Shown: positions 1 to 8,006 of the stretch, piece after piece
How positions within the stretch are numbered: position 1 is the first letter of the stretch
How the letters are laid out: each line of letters begins with the position of its first letter
Assembly: GCA_019636215.1 (NCBI GenBank)
Contig: JAHBXZ010000002.1
Span: 62,001-126,000, forward strand
DNA length: 64,000 bases
From: Planctomycetota bacterium
Lineage (GTDB): Bacteria > Planctomycetota > UBA8742 > UBA2392
Direction: 5' to 3'
Position numbers and translations under genes: made by a program
Notes under the pieces: model-generated
What the model saw: only the letters and a program-made list of their open reading frames with translations
Databases searched by the model: none
What the model was told of the DNA's origin: nothing

Positions 1-1
1 G

Positions 2-583
2 AGCCTGCCCGAAAAAGACCGCTACACCATGCCGCAGAAGCGCGCCGAAGAAACGCTGATGGTGCTGCTGGGCGGGCGCGCCGCAGAACACATTGTGTTC
101 AATGAGGTAGACGCCGGCGCGGCCAGCGACATCCAGCAGGCCACAAACCTCAGCAAGAAGATGGTCACGGAATGGGGCATGAGCCCGCGTCTGGGCCTGC
201 TGAATTACTCCGGCGACGAAGACCAGACGTACATGGGCCAGCAGGTGGTCAAGCCCGGCACCTTCAGCGATGAAACCCGCAAGGCAATCGACGAAGAGAT
301 GCGCCGGCTGGTGGACGAAGCCTGGGACAAGACTGTCAAGCTGCTGCAGGAGCACAAGGCGCACCTTGTGGCCATTGCCGAGGCCCTGTTGAAGTACGAA
401 ACGCTCGACCACGACGACGTGCGCATGATCCTGGACGGCGGCGACCTTGATGCAAAACGCCGCAAGGAAGAAGAAGACGCCAAGGCCGAAGCCGCGGCGC
501 GCAAACTGCGCAAACTCGAAGAGCAACCCAAGGAACGCCCGGCCGGCGGCAGCACAGGCGGGCTGTCCGAGCAACCGGCGTAA
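2..583 (+). CDS. ftsH: ATP-dependent zinc metalloprotease FtsH, C-terminal end (partial)
   Basis: The reading frame is open from the first bases of the window and stops at 583, so only the last ~194 residues are present. They match the end of the M41 peptidase domain: the GGRAAEH segment and AASDIQQAT, whose Asp is the third zinc ligand in FtsH. The AAA+ module and the HExxH motif lie upstream, outside the window. The tail after about residue 150 is an Ala/Glu/Lys-rich, probably coiled and disordered extension. FtsH is a membrane-anchored hexamer that degrades membrane and regulatory proteins. The TAA stop overlaps the folP ATG by one base, so folP is probably translated in coupling with ftsH. 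Confidence 0.95.
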   Translation, partial: SLPEKDRYTMPQKRAEETLMVLLGGRAAEHIVFNEVDAGAASDIQQATNLSKKMVTEWGMSPRLGLLNYSGDEDQTYMGQQVVKPGTFSDETRKAIDEEMRRLVDEAWDKTVKLLQEHKAHLVAIAEALLKYETLDHDDVRMILDGGDLDAKRRKEEEDAKAEAAARKLRKLEEQPKERPAGGSTGGLSEQPA

Positions 584-1425
584 TGCACATCCCCGCGCAC
601 TGGCTGGGTGGGCCCGGTGTGCCACTGGCGCCGCCATGGCCGCTGGTGATGGGCATTGTCAACGTTACGCCCGACAGTTTCAGCGACGGCGGACGCCATG
701 ACACCGCCGAAGCCGGGTTGAACCACGCCCTGCGGCTGCTGGATGACGGGGCGGACATTCTTGACATCGGCGGCGAAAGCACCCGGCCCGGGGCCGCAGC
801 AGTGGATGCGAAGGCAGAACTGGCCCGGGTGGTTCCCGTGATTGGCGCGTTGCGACGCCGCGGTATTGAGGCGCCAGTCAGTGTTGACACCAGCAAATCC
901 GAGGTCGCGCGGGCGGCGCTGGATGCCGGTGCCGACATCGTCAACGACGTCAGCGCCGGCACGGTGGATCCCGCGCTGATTCCACTTTGCGCCGCGCGCC
1001 AGTGCGGCCTGGTGCTGATGCACATGCAGGGCGACCCGCGCACCATGCAGCAGGCCCCGGCCTACCAGGATGTGGTAGCCGAGGTGCGCGACTATCTGGC
1101 GCAACGGGCTAAAGCCGCCGTGGCAGCCGGCGTGAAGCGTGAACATGTGTGGATAGACCCCGGGTTTGGCTTTGGTAAACTTCCGGCGCACAACTTCGCG
1201 CTGGTACGCCACCTGAATGTGATTGCATCTTTGGGTTTTGCCGTGCTGGTGGGGGTGTCGCGCAAGTCCAGTCTGGGCCATGTGACGGGTCGGCCGGTCG
1301 AGGACCGCGAACCCGAAAGCCTGGCCGCCGCGCTGGTGGCCGCATGCAAGGGCGCGGCCGTGCTTCGCGCGCATGAGCCGGGGCCGCTGAAACGGGCCAT
1401 AGCTGTGGCTCGTGCGATGGTCTGA
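583..1425 (+). CDS. folP: Dihydropteroate synthase
   Basis: This 280-residue protein is of normal family length. It condenses 6-hydroxymethyl-7,8-dihydropterin diphosphate with p-aminobenzoate to give dihydropteroate in cytosolic folate synthesis. The family loops are all visible: MGIVNVTPDSF at about residues 23-33, GGESTRPG at 63-70, SVDTSK at 100-105, NDVSAG at 121-126, DPGFGFGK at 192-199 and GVSRKS at 224-229. The ATG overlaps the ftsH stop by one base. The ftsH-folP order, with a diadenylate cyclase next, is a recurrent bacterial arrangement. Confidence 0.96.
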   Translation: MHIPAHWLGGPGVPLAPPWPLVMGIVNVTPDSFSDGGRHDTAEAGLNHALRLLDDGADILDIGGESTRPGAAAVDAKAELARVVPVIGALRRRGIEAPVSVDTSKSEVARAALDAGADIVNDVSAGTVDPALIPLCAARQCGLVLMHMQGDPRTMQQAPAYQDVVAEVRDYLAQRAKAAVAAGVKREHVWIDPGFGFGKLPAHNFALVRHLNVIASLGFAVLVGVSRKSSLGHVTGRPVEDREPESLAAALVAACKGAAVLRAHEPGPLKRAIAVARAMV

Positions 1426-1436
1426 ACGGGGTATCC

Positions 1437-2231
1437 ATGCAAGAGTACGCGATTTACGGCATCGAGATCGCGCTGATCTACCTGTTCCTGCTGGTCGTGT
1501 ACCGCTTCGTCAAGGGAAGCTCCGGCGACAGCGCATTGCGCGGCGTGGCCATTCTGTTCACCGTTCTGCTGCTGGCTGTCTACTTCGTGGCCGATGCCGT
1601 AGGCATGTTCCGAATCGCCAAGCTGCTGGAAAAAGTCGTCGACTACCTGTTCCTGGGCGTGATTGTGGTTTTTCAGCCGGAGCTTCGGCGCGGCCTGACA
1701 CGGCTTGGCCAGAACCAGGTGTTCAACCGCTTTCTGTCGCGCAAGGACGACGTGATCCCGAAGCTGGTACAGAGCGTGTTCCGTCTTTCGCGTGCCAAAA
1801 CCGGTGCGCTGATCGCAATCGAGCGTGGCGTGGGCCTGCGCAATTACGTTGAACGCGGCATTGAGATCGACGCGGTTTTCACCCAGGAACTTGTCGACAG
1901 CATCTTTTTCCTGGGCAACCCTCTGCACGACGGGGCGATCATCGTGCGAGGCTCGCGCGTGATGGCCGCAGGCTGCCTGTTTCCGCTGACCGAGAATCCC
2001 GATATCGGCAAGCGCCTTGGCACACGCCACCGCGCCGGCATCGGCCTGAGTGAAGAAACCGACGCCATCGTCATCATTGTCAGCGAAGAGACCGGTCGCG
2101 TATCGGTCGCCATCCGCGGCGAACTGACGCCCGATCTTTCACGCGAAGGGCTGGAACGCATGCTGCGCGCCAACATCGGCGCCGACACCCACGCGGCAGT
2201 TCCGGAAGCCGCAAGCGCGGGGGCGGCATGA
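1437..2231 (+). CDS. cdaA: Membrane-bound diadenylate cyclase (c-di-AMP synthase), CdaA type
   Basis: The 264-residue protein has three predicted membrane helices (about 7-25, 34-56 and 67-80) followed by a DAC (DisA_N) domain. The catalytic motifs are intact: HDGAIIV with DGA at 165-167, and GTRHRAGIG at 195-203. The enzyme joins two ATP molecules into cyclic di-AMP at the inner face of the membrane, a messenger that controls potassium, osmotic balance and wall synthesis. The next gene starts inside its last codons (ATG 2228, stop at 2231) and encodes a YbbR-like protein, the classic CdaA partner type. The glmM gene that often follows in other bacteria is absent here. Confidence 0.95.
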   Translation: MQEYAIYGIEIALIYLFLLVVYRFVKGSSGDSALRGVAILFTVLLLAVYFVADAVGMFRIAKLLEKVVDYLFLGVIVVFQPELRRGLTRLGQNQVFNRFLSRKDDVIPKLVQSVFRLSRAKTGALIAIERGVGLRNYVERGIEIDAVFTQELVDSIFFLGNPLHDGAIIVRGSRVMAAGCLFPLTENPDIGKRLGTRHRAGIGLSEETDAIVIIVSEETGRVSVAIRGELTPDLSREGLERMLRANIGADTHAAVPEAASAGAA

Positions 2232-3466
2232 GCGGTGGCACCACCATGAGCGGCATCAAGCCCAACGCGCCCAGCACACGGCGTGAGAATGCCCCGCGTT
2301 TCGGCGCGGCTGTTCCCGCACACCTGGTGATTCTGATCCTGGCCTGCACACTGTGGTGGATCGCGCGCGACATGGTTTCGGTTACGCGCACCCTGCGCGA
2401 CGCGGCTTCTGTCAAGTTCGAGCTTGAGGAACCCCTGCAGGGCAAGTGGCGGATCGTCTCAGCGGAAACCCTGCCGATCAGTCTGGATGTGTCCGGCCCG
2501 ACCAAGCGGATCAACGACTTCGGCACAAGCCTGGGTGTGAACCGCGGCCTGTTCGGCTACCGGTTCGTGATCACCGATGCCGACCTTGAGAACCTGCGCC
2601 CGGATGGCCGCTACCAGGTCACATTCAAGGCCGACATGCGCAAGTTTGAACGCGCCGGCGAGGGCACCGCGCCCTCGGAGCTTCAGATCAAGCCCGTTGC
2701 CGGCGACCGTGTGTATGAAGTGGTGCTGGAACAGTTTATCTCGCGTCCCGCGGCCGTAGACCTGGCTTCCGGTGTGTCCGGCCGTGTGGAGGGCTGGTCG
2801 TTCGTGCAGAAGGTGCAGCCGGAGTTCGAGATTGAGGTGTTCGGCCCCGCTGGCCTGATCCAGCCCATGACCAACCCGGCAGGGCGCGCCGTGCTGCGCG
2901 TGGCCGGGACGGACATCAACCAGATTCTTCGCAACCGCGCCCAGGTTGAGGGCAAGAGTGTGGAATCGCTGCTGAAACAGTCCACCCTTGTGGCGAACCT
3001 GCAGCTTGTGCCCGTGGAGGGCCTTGTGATCAGGCGTCGCGGGCAGCAGGTGGCGATTTCAGAGGCCCCGGTGGAGTTCACTTTTGCCGAGTTGCAGGAT
3101 TGGGCCAGCGTGGCCGGTGACCTGCCGGTGGGGGTACTGATGCCGAGCTGGCTTGCCCAGAAGAAGTCACTGTCCATGAACGTGGCGCGATCGCTGCCGG
3201 TAGAGCTGCAGGTGCTGTCATCACAGCGTGAGAACTTCCCGGCGGCCGTGCGCGTGGTGGTGGACATCTCGCAGATCAAGGAGTCCCAGCAGACCATTGA
3301 GGGTCCCGCCGACGGCGGCCCCGGCCAGCGCCGCATGCGCCTCAGCAACATCTACTTTTCGCTGCTTGTCAACCGCGACCGCCTGACCGTTCGCCCCTTT
3401 GAGAACCCCAAGGTCACGCTGGATGCCTACCTGCCGGTGGAACTTGAAATTTCCTGGGTCGAATAG
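2228..3466 (+). CDS. YbbR-like (CdaR-type) membrane-anchored protein
   Basis: This 412-residue protein has one N-terminal membrane helix (about 32-50) and a long exported part. YbbR-like repeat signatures are visible where a beta strand leads into a Gly-Pro turn (ISLDVSGP at about 88 and IEVFGPAGL at about 205). Proteins of this type bind CdaA and modulate c-di-AMP synthesis in Firmicutes; the same role here is inference from the fold and from the four-base overlap with cdaA. The start is ATG 2228; ATG 2249 is also possible. The coding frame overlaps the possible upstream starts of the next gene. Confidence 0.8.
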   Translation: MSGGTTMSGIKPNAPSTRRENAPRFGAAVPAHLVILILACTLWWIARDMVSVTRTLRDAASVKFELEEPLQGKWRIVSAETLPISLDVSGPTKRINDFGTSLGVNRGLFGYRFVITDADLENLRPDGRYQVTFKADMRKFERAGEGTAPSELQIKPVAGDRVYEVVLEQFISRPAAVDLASGVSGRVEGWSFVQKVQPEFEIEVFGPAGLIQPMTNPAGRAVLRVAGTDINQILRNRAQVEGKSVESLLKQSTLVANLQLVPVEGLVIRRRGQQVAISEAPVEFTFAELQDWASVAGDLPVGVLMPSWLAQKKSLSMNVARSLPVELQVLSSQRENFPAAVRVVVDISQIKESQQTIEGPADGGPGQRRMRLSNIYFSLLVNRDRLTVRPFENPKVTLDAYLPVELEISWVE

Positions 3467-6400
3467 CCTGCTGATTGCCCTGTGCCTGCTGACGGCCCAT
3501 GGCCTTCACGCGCAGGGGCTGCCCGCGTTGCAGCAGTTCGAGGTTGAGAACGTACGGCTGGTCCTGCTGGACAAAGACGGCAACCGCCAGGGCACCCTGG
3601 AAGGCAAGCGGGCGGCCAAGAAGCGCGATGGCCGCGTCGAGATCACAGACGCCGTGCTGGCCATGACGCGCGGCGACCAGCGCACGGTGTTGCGCGCCGC
3701 TGAGTTTTTGTATCAGCCCGACACCGAGGCTTTCGATTGCCCCAAGGGCATGACCGGGGAGCTGCCGGATGGCGGAACCTTCGACCTGCCGCAGGCCGCC
3801 GGCACCATCACCATCGGCCCAGCGCCAAAGCTGGTGGTGCGCGCCACCGGCACTGCAAAGTTTGCCAGCGCCGACCCGCTGCGGGCGCTGCTTCGGGCCG
3901 AGATGGTCGACCCGGAGATGGAGCTGTCACTGGGCAAAGGCAGCCCGAGCCCGGGCCTCTCGCGGCTGAAGCTGACCGGCCGGCGCGGCGGCGAGTTTCG
4001 TGTGCGGGTGGAATCCGTGCCGGTGCCTGATGGCGGCGGCGCACGCCCGGGCGCGCTGATCCTTGGAAGCTTCGGCGACATGACGGCTGACTTCGATACC
4101 GACACCGGGCGCGGCACGATTGGACTGTTGCGGCGAGCGCGCATGGCGCTCGAGCCCGGGGACCAGCCGGCCTCGGGCATGGAAGTCACGGCCAACCGCA
4201 TTGACCTGCGCGGCGTGCTGATTGAGGGCGCGCCGTCGGACCTGGCGTCGCGCCTTACGGGGCTGGAAATCGACGCCGCCGGCACGGTTCACCTTACAGG
4301 GCCCTCAGTGCGAGGCTTCGGAGACGTGTTGTCGTATCGGGAGCCTTCCGGGCTGCGGGTCGTCACACTCTCGGGCAGCCCTTCAGTGGACGTCGAACAG
4401 GTCGAGCGCGACACTCCCGGCCTGTTGCGCATGCGCAGCAGGCGAATCATTTCACTGGTTGCGCCACTGACGCCCCCCAACGAGGTGCCGGCCTGGCTGG
4501 AACTGCGGGTCGAGGCCGGGGCGCAGGTCTGGCGCGAGGCCCAGGGCCGGGTGGCCTGGCGCATTTCCGGCCGAGTTGTGGACGTGCGTTCCAGTGTGGT
4601 TGTGCGGCCTCCGGGGCCATTTGCCGATGCACCGCAGGCGCGGCGCGAAATGTTTCGGGTGATTGTGGAAGGTTACTCGCCGTTGCTGCGAGTGGCCGGG
4701 GCCGCGACGTTGACCGATCAACTCGATGACCCGGGTCAGCGCGCGGCCATTTTCGGCACATCAGCCACCGGCCAGTTTGAGGGCGACCAGTTGCAGTCCG
4801 AGGTTCGCGGCCCCGGGATTCTGGCGATGCTGTACGCGGACCAGGGGCTGGCCGATGAGCTGCGTTATGCGCTGGGGCTGGCGCGCCGGCCGGATTCGCC
4901 CCTGCCGCGGCCGGGGCGCCTGACGGTAAGGGCGCAGCAGGTTGCGCGCATTTCGGTCTCGACGCTGCCTGCTTCGGCCACGGCGGCCCGCCCGCTGTGG
5001 ATCGATGCCCAGGGAGAAGTCGAGCTTGAGCATACCCCGCTGCCAAGATTCGACCGCGACCTGGTGACGTTCACGGGTGACTCGGCGGGCATTTCACTGC
5101 GTGGCAATCGCGTGGAACGGGCCGCGTTGAGCGGTGCCGGCTGCCTGGCGACATTGGGCCCCGATTTGTTGATCTCGGACGGGTTTCGTGTGGTCTCCAC
5201 AGGCCCGCTGCTGGAGGGCTTGATTCGCGGGCCGGGCCGGCTGGTGGTTCGCGACCCGCAAAGCCTGGCCTACTTCCGGCGGGCCGTGGAGCGCATGCCG
5301 CGTCGTGGCCTGCAGATCGAGCCCGCCGTGCCTGACGCCGGCTGGATGAACTTCGGGGGCGACGTGCTGGTCGCCGGCGACGAAGACACCCGCGCCATGG
5401 ACGTTTCGGGCGGGGTTGAGTTGCGCATGGTCCTGGGCGAGTTTGAAACACCCCGCGCCGGGCCCAGCGGGCAGAAGGACCTGCCGGAACTCGAAGACGC
5501 CGACGTGCAGCAGTTGTATCTCGTCCGGGGCCGCAGCCTGCTTGTCTTCAGCAGCGGGCACGCCGCAAAACCGCCGGCAGTGCTAAACCTTCTGCGCCTG
5601 GAGGGCAACGCGCTGATACGCAGCCAGACGGACCGACTGCAGGTCACTGCCCTGGACAGCATTGAAGCCACGGGCGCGGATGACCAGCGCACCGCAGGCA
5701 ACCCGCTGACTGTGGTGCTGCTGGGCTCGCCGGTACTGGCACTGGAAGACGCCGGGCTGTTCTTTGGCGACGTGGTGCGACGGGGGGCCTTTGATTATGA
5801 CGGGGCCTGGCGCCTGGAGGCCGGACAGCGCCTGGAACTTACGTTCCGGCCGCTGGCGGCAGGCGATCCTGATTCTGTCCGCGGCATTCGGCAAGCCCTG
5901 GAAGTCGTGGAACGCGGCCAGGCCGCCGCACCCATGATGCTGGAGGCCGCCTGGCGAGCGCGCACCCGCCTGGAGCTGCTGGTCAAGGATCTGCCCCCAG
6001 TGTTCACGCCCGAGGCTGAAGGCCCGCGCAAGGCCCTTGCGGCTGCCCTTGCGGCCGAATCCGAACTGCGGCTGGTGGTGGCACGCGAAACCGGTGTGTG
6101 CAGCGACATCAACGGGCGTCGTCGCGCTTCGCGACAGGCAGCGCGGGCCGCCCGCTTGATGGCCGGCCTGGTGGAAGTCGCCGGCAGCGGTGGTGTGCGC
6201 GGAAGGTTTGAAGCCGCCGGCGGCAGTACGCCTGCGCTTCAGCTTGGTGTGACCACGGTGCTGGTGACCTTCGACGGCCTGGGCGAGATTGTCGACACCG
6301 CGGCCGAGGGGCCGGTGACGATCTCTCGCGGCGACTACACGATTTCCGGGCGCAGGCTCAGCCAGGCCCGTGATGGCACTTTGATCCTGGACGGCGCGGC

Positions 6401-6584
6401 GATTGAACTGCCCGATAACACCGGCGTAAGTGTAACCGGCGTGCGCACGGTCAGCCTGCGTCAACGGGGCAACCCGGAGTCCACGCCGGGTGCCACGCGC
6501 ACCATGATCACGCGCATCACCGGTGAGAACCTGCGTGTCCGGGTGAAGCTTTCGCGCGAAGAAATGACGCCGGCGCCGAAGTAA
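3423..6584 (+). CDS. Very large exported protein with LptC/OstA-like features
   Basis: The likely ATG at 3423 lies inside the end of the YbbR gene. It gives a basic n-region followed by a hydrophobic signal peptide ending at LHAQG, so the mature protein of about 1,020 residues is outside the cytoplasm. The N-terminal ~130 residues have the LptC/LptA pattern: a strand opening (EVENVRLVLLDKDGNRQGTL), then repeated short strands around 'ITDAVLAM' and 'AAEFLYQPDTEAFDCP'. The final ~80 residues again look OstA-like (ISRGDYTISGRRL). The middle is beta-rich with no family I can name. LptA is usually about 180 residues, so this could be a beta-taco bridge or a new scaffold. A TTG at 3399 would give 1061 residues but a worse signal peptide. 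Confidence 0.75.
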   Translation: MPTCRWNLKFPGSNSLLIALCLLTAHGLHAQGLPALQQFEVENVRLVLLDKDGNRQGTLEGKRAAKKRDGRVEITDAVLAMTRGDQRTVLRAAEFLYQPDTEAFDCPKGMTGELPDGGTFDLPQAAGTITIGPAPKLVVRATGTAKFASADPLRALLRAEMVDPEMELSLGKGSPSPGLSRLKLTGRRGGEFRVRVESVPVPDGGGARPGALILGSFGDMTADFDTDTGRGTIGLLRRARMALEPGDQPASGMEVTANRIDLRGVLIEGAPSDLASRLTGLEIDAAGTVHLTGPSVRGFGDVLSYREPSGLRVVTLSGSPSVDVEQVERDTPGLLRMRSRRIISLVAPLTPPNEVPAWLELRVEAGAQVWREAQGRVAWRISGRVVDVRSSVVVRPPGPFADAPQARREMFRVIVEGYSPLLRVAGAATLTDQLDDPGQRAAIFGTSATGQFEGDQLQSEVRGPGILAMLYADQGLADELRYALGLARRPDSPLPRPGRLTVRAQQVARISVSTLPASATAARPLWIDAQGEVELEHTPLPRFDRDLVTFTGDSAGISLRGNRVERAALSGAGCLATLGPDLLISDGFRVVSTGPLLEGLIRGPGRLVVRDPQSLAYFRRAVERMPRRGLQIEPAVPDAGWMNFGGDVLVAGDEDTRAMDVSGGVELRMVLGEFETPRAGPSGQKDLPELEDADVQQLYLVRGRSLLVFSSGHAAKPPAVLNLLRLEGNALIRSQTDRLQVTALDSIEATGADDQRTAGNPLTVVLLGSPVLALEDAGLFFGDVVRRGAFDYDGAWRLEAGQRLELTFRPLAAGDPDSVRGIRQALEVVERGQAAAPMMLEAAWRARTRLELLVKDLPPVFTPEAEGPRKALAAALAAESELRLVVARETGVCSDINGRRRASRQAARAARLMAGLVEVAGSGGVRGRFEAAGGSTPALQLGVTTVLVTFDGLGEIVDTAAEGPVTISRGDYTISGRRLSQARDGTLILDGAAIELPDNTGVSVTGVRTVSLRQRGNPESTPGATRTMITRITGENLRVRVKLSREEMTPAPK

Positions 6585-6592
6585 GCGCCGGC
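6569..6592 (+). terminator. GC-rich hairpin spanning the stop of the large exported gene
   Basis: A perfect 8-bp stem (GCCGGCGC / GCGCCGGC) with an 8-base loop contains the TAA stop at 6582-6584. No T tract follows, so it may act as a weak terminator, an mRNA 3' stabiliser, or neither. It separates this operon from the cmk promoter. Confidence 0.4.
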
Positions 6593-6603
6593 ATTCCCCG
6601 TGG

Positions 6604-6632
6604 TTGTGCGGGGGGCAAACCGGCTCTATTCT
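6604..6632 (+). promoter_or_regulatory. Candidate cmk promoter, leaderless type
   Basis: TTGTGC at 6604-6609 and TATTCT at 6627-6632 are separated by exactly 17 bases. Only 8 bases lie between the -10 box and the cmk ATG at 6641, so transcription would start at or beside the start codon. No Shine-Dalgarno sequence is visible. Confidence 0.55.
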
Positions 6633-6640
6633 CGCGCTTC

Positions 6641-7357
6641 ATGTCCCAGAACATCATCACAATTGACGGCCCCAGCGGCGCGGGCAAAAGCACAATCACC
6701 CGGCTGGTGGCAGCTCGCCTTGGCCTGCGTTATCTCGACACCGGTGCCATGTACCGTGCGGCCACGCTGCATTGCATGCGCGTGGGCATTCGGCTGGATG
6801 ACCCCAAGGCCGTGGCAGGTGCCATCAAGTCACTGCAGCTTGACGTGGAACTGGTGCAGGACGGCCCGGTCAGGGTGCGCATTTCCGGCCAGGACGTGAC
6901 CGACAAGATCCGCACACCCGAGGTCACGCGCAACATTCACTACGTGGCCGACGTAATGGAAGTGCGCAACTGGCTGGTTGAGATGCAGCGCAAGATCGGC
7001 CTGCAGGGCGACCTGGTGACCGAGGGTCGCGACCAGGGAACGCTGGTCTTCCCGCACGCCGACCTTAAAGTCTACCTGTTTGCCAGCCCCGAGGTTCGCG
7101 CCCGACGCCGCTTCAATGAGTTGAAGGAGCGCGGCATGGAATCCAGTTACGACGAAGTACTGAAAGACGTCAGCCAGCGCGACCACCTGGACATGAGCCG
7201 CGAACTGGGTGGCCTTCGAAAGGCCATGGACGCCGTAGAGCTTGACACCAGCAGCCTTACGCCCGACGAAGTGGCCGAGTCCATCATCAAGCTGGCCAAG
7301 GGCCGCCTGGCCGCAAAGACCCGCAAGATCGACAAAAGCAAGCTGGGCCTGAAATAG
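6641..7357 (+). CDS. cmk: Cytidylate kinase
   Basis: This 238-residue enzyme phosphorylates CMP and dCMP with ATP in pyrimidine nucleotide recycling. The P-loop GPSGAGKST is at about 10-18. The family motifs LDTGAMYRA and EGRDQGTLVFP (nucleotide-monophosphate site) are clear, as is the lid-like region RRRFNELKERG. It ends in a Lys-rich tail. The ATG follows a promoter-like sequence directly and has no Shine-Dalgarno sequence. Confidence 0.95.
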   Translation: MSQNIITIDGPSGAGKSTITRLVAARLGLRYLDTGAMYRAATLHCMRVGIRLDDPKAVAGAIKSLQLDVELVQDGPVRVRISGQDVTDKIRTPEVTRNIHYVADVMEVRNWLVEMQRKIGLQGDLVTEGRDQGTLVFPHADLKVYLFASPEVRARRRFNELKERGMESSYDEVLKDVSQRDHLDMSRELGGLRKAMDAVELDTSSLTPDEVAESIIKLAKGRLAAKTRKIDKSKLGLK

Positions 7358-7490
7358 GGCCGGTCTCGCCCGTCTGCCGCGTACGAACCGGAGCTGCGGC
7401 CCCGCCGCCCTGTTGGCCAGTTACGCCTTTTCGCCCGTTGCGCCCATGCTATGCTTCAGCGACCCCTGTACCGCTTGCTGTGAGTCACGC

Positions 7491-7934
7491 ATGACCGTGA
7501 TCAGGCTGTCTCTGTTGGCCGCGCTTTGTTTCGTGTTTGCCGGCTGTGCTTCCCAGGTTCGGCCCAGCAAGGTCGGCGACGTCGGCGGCGTTGACCGCAT
7601 GCAGGAGCGCGCCCTTCAGGCCGAGCTTCGCACCCGCGACGCCTATGAATACCGCACACCCAAGACCGGCGCCAAGTTCATCAGCAACCCGGCCGGTGCC
7701 AACGTGGAGTGGTACAACGACGAGGGCATCTGGGTGAGTGTGGGCAGCACGCCCTCGCGCGAAGTCGTCATTGAAGCCACCGGCAAGCCCGAGCTTTTCC
7801 GCGTCAGCCTGCCGGGCTACCTGCCCCAGACACGCTGGGTGGCGGCCACCCCGAGTTCCAAGGGCGTGACCATCGAGATATCCCTTCAGCGCGAGTTGCC
7901 GACCGACCGCTACATTTTGAGCGAGTCGCGCTAG
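7491..7934 (+). CDS. Lipoprotein with a PEGA-like domain
   Basis: This 147-residue protein starts at ATG 7491, which gives a good lipoprotein signal: hydrophobic residues 6-17 and the lipobox FAGC with Cys19. The mature part contains a short beta-sandwich resembling PEGA domains (SNPAGANVEW, then VVIEATGKPELFRVSLPGYLP), which carry surface or periplasmic repeat-like modules. The function is unknown. A TATGCT at 7450-7455 could be its -10 box. An upstream in-frame start at 7413 would add 26 residues and spoil the signal peptide. Confidence 0.75.
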   Translation: MTVIRLSLLAALCFVFAGCASQVRPSKVGDVGGVDRMQERALQAELRTRDAYEYRTPKTGAKFISNPAGANVEWYNDEGIWVSVGSTPSREVVIEATGKPELFRVSLPGYLPQTRWVAATPSSKGVTIEISLQRELPTDRYILSESR

Positions 7935-7963
7935 GCAAAGACGTACTATCAGCAGACACATGG

Positions 7964-7987
7964 CGGGCGCCCCCGGTCGGGCGCCCG
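7964..7987 (+). terminator. Hairpin between the lipoprotein and M16 peptidase genes
   Basis: A perfect 9-bp inverted repeat (CGGGCGCCC / GGGCGCCCG) with a 6-base loop lies 30 bases after the lipoprotein stop, followed by TGTTAAC. The T run is short, so termination may be partial. Confidence 0.45.
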
Positions 7988-8006
7988 TGTTAACAAGGAG
8001 CAATCT

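Noticed and set aside
205..1374. Long minus-strand open frame opposite ftsH and folP (389 residues)
   Set aside because: It is a high-GC antisense shadow: composition is Arg/His/Ala-rich, with no domain and no start context, while both plus-strand genes are certain.
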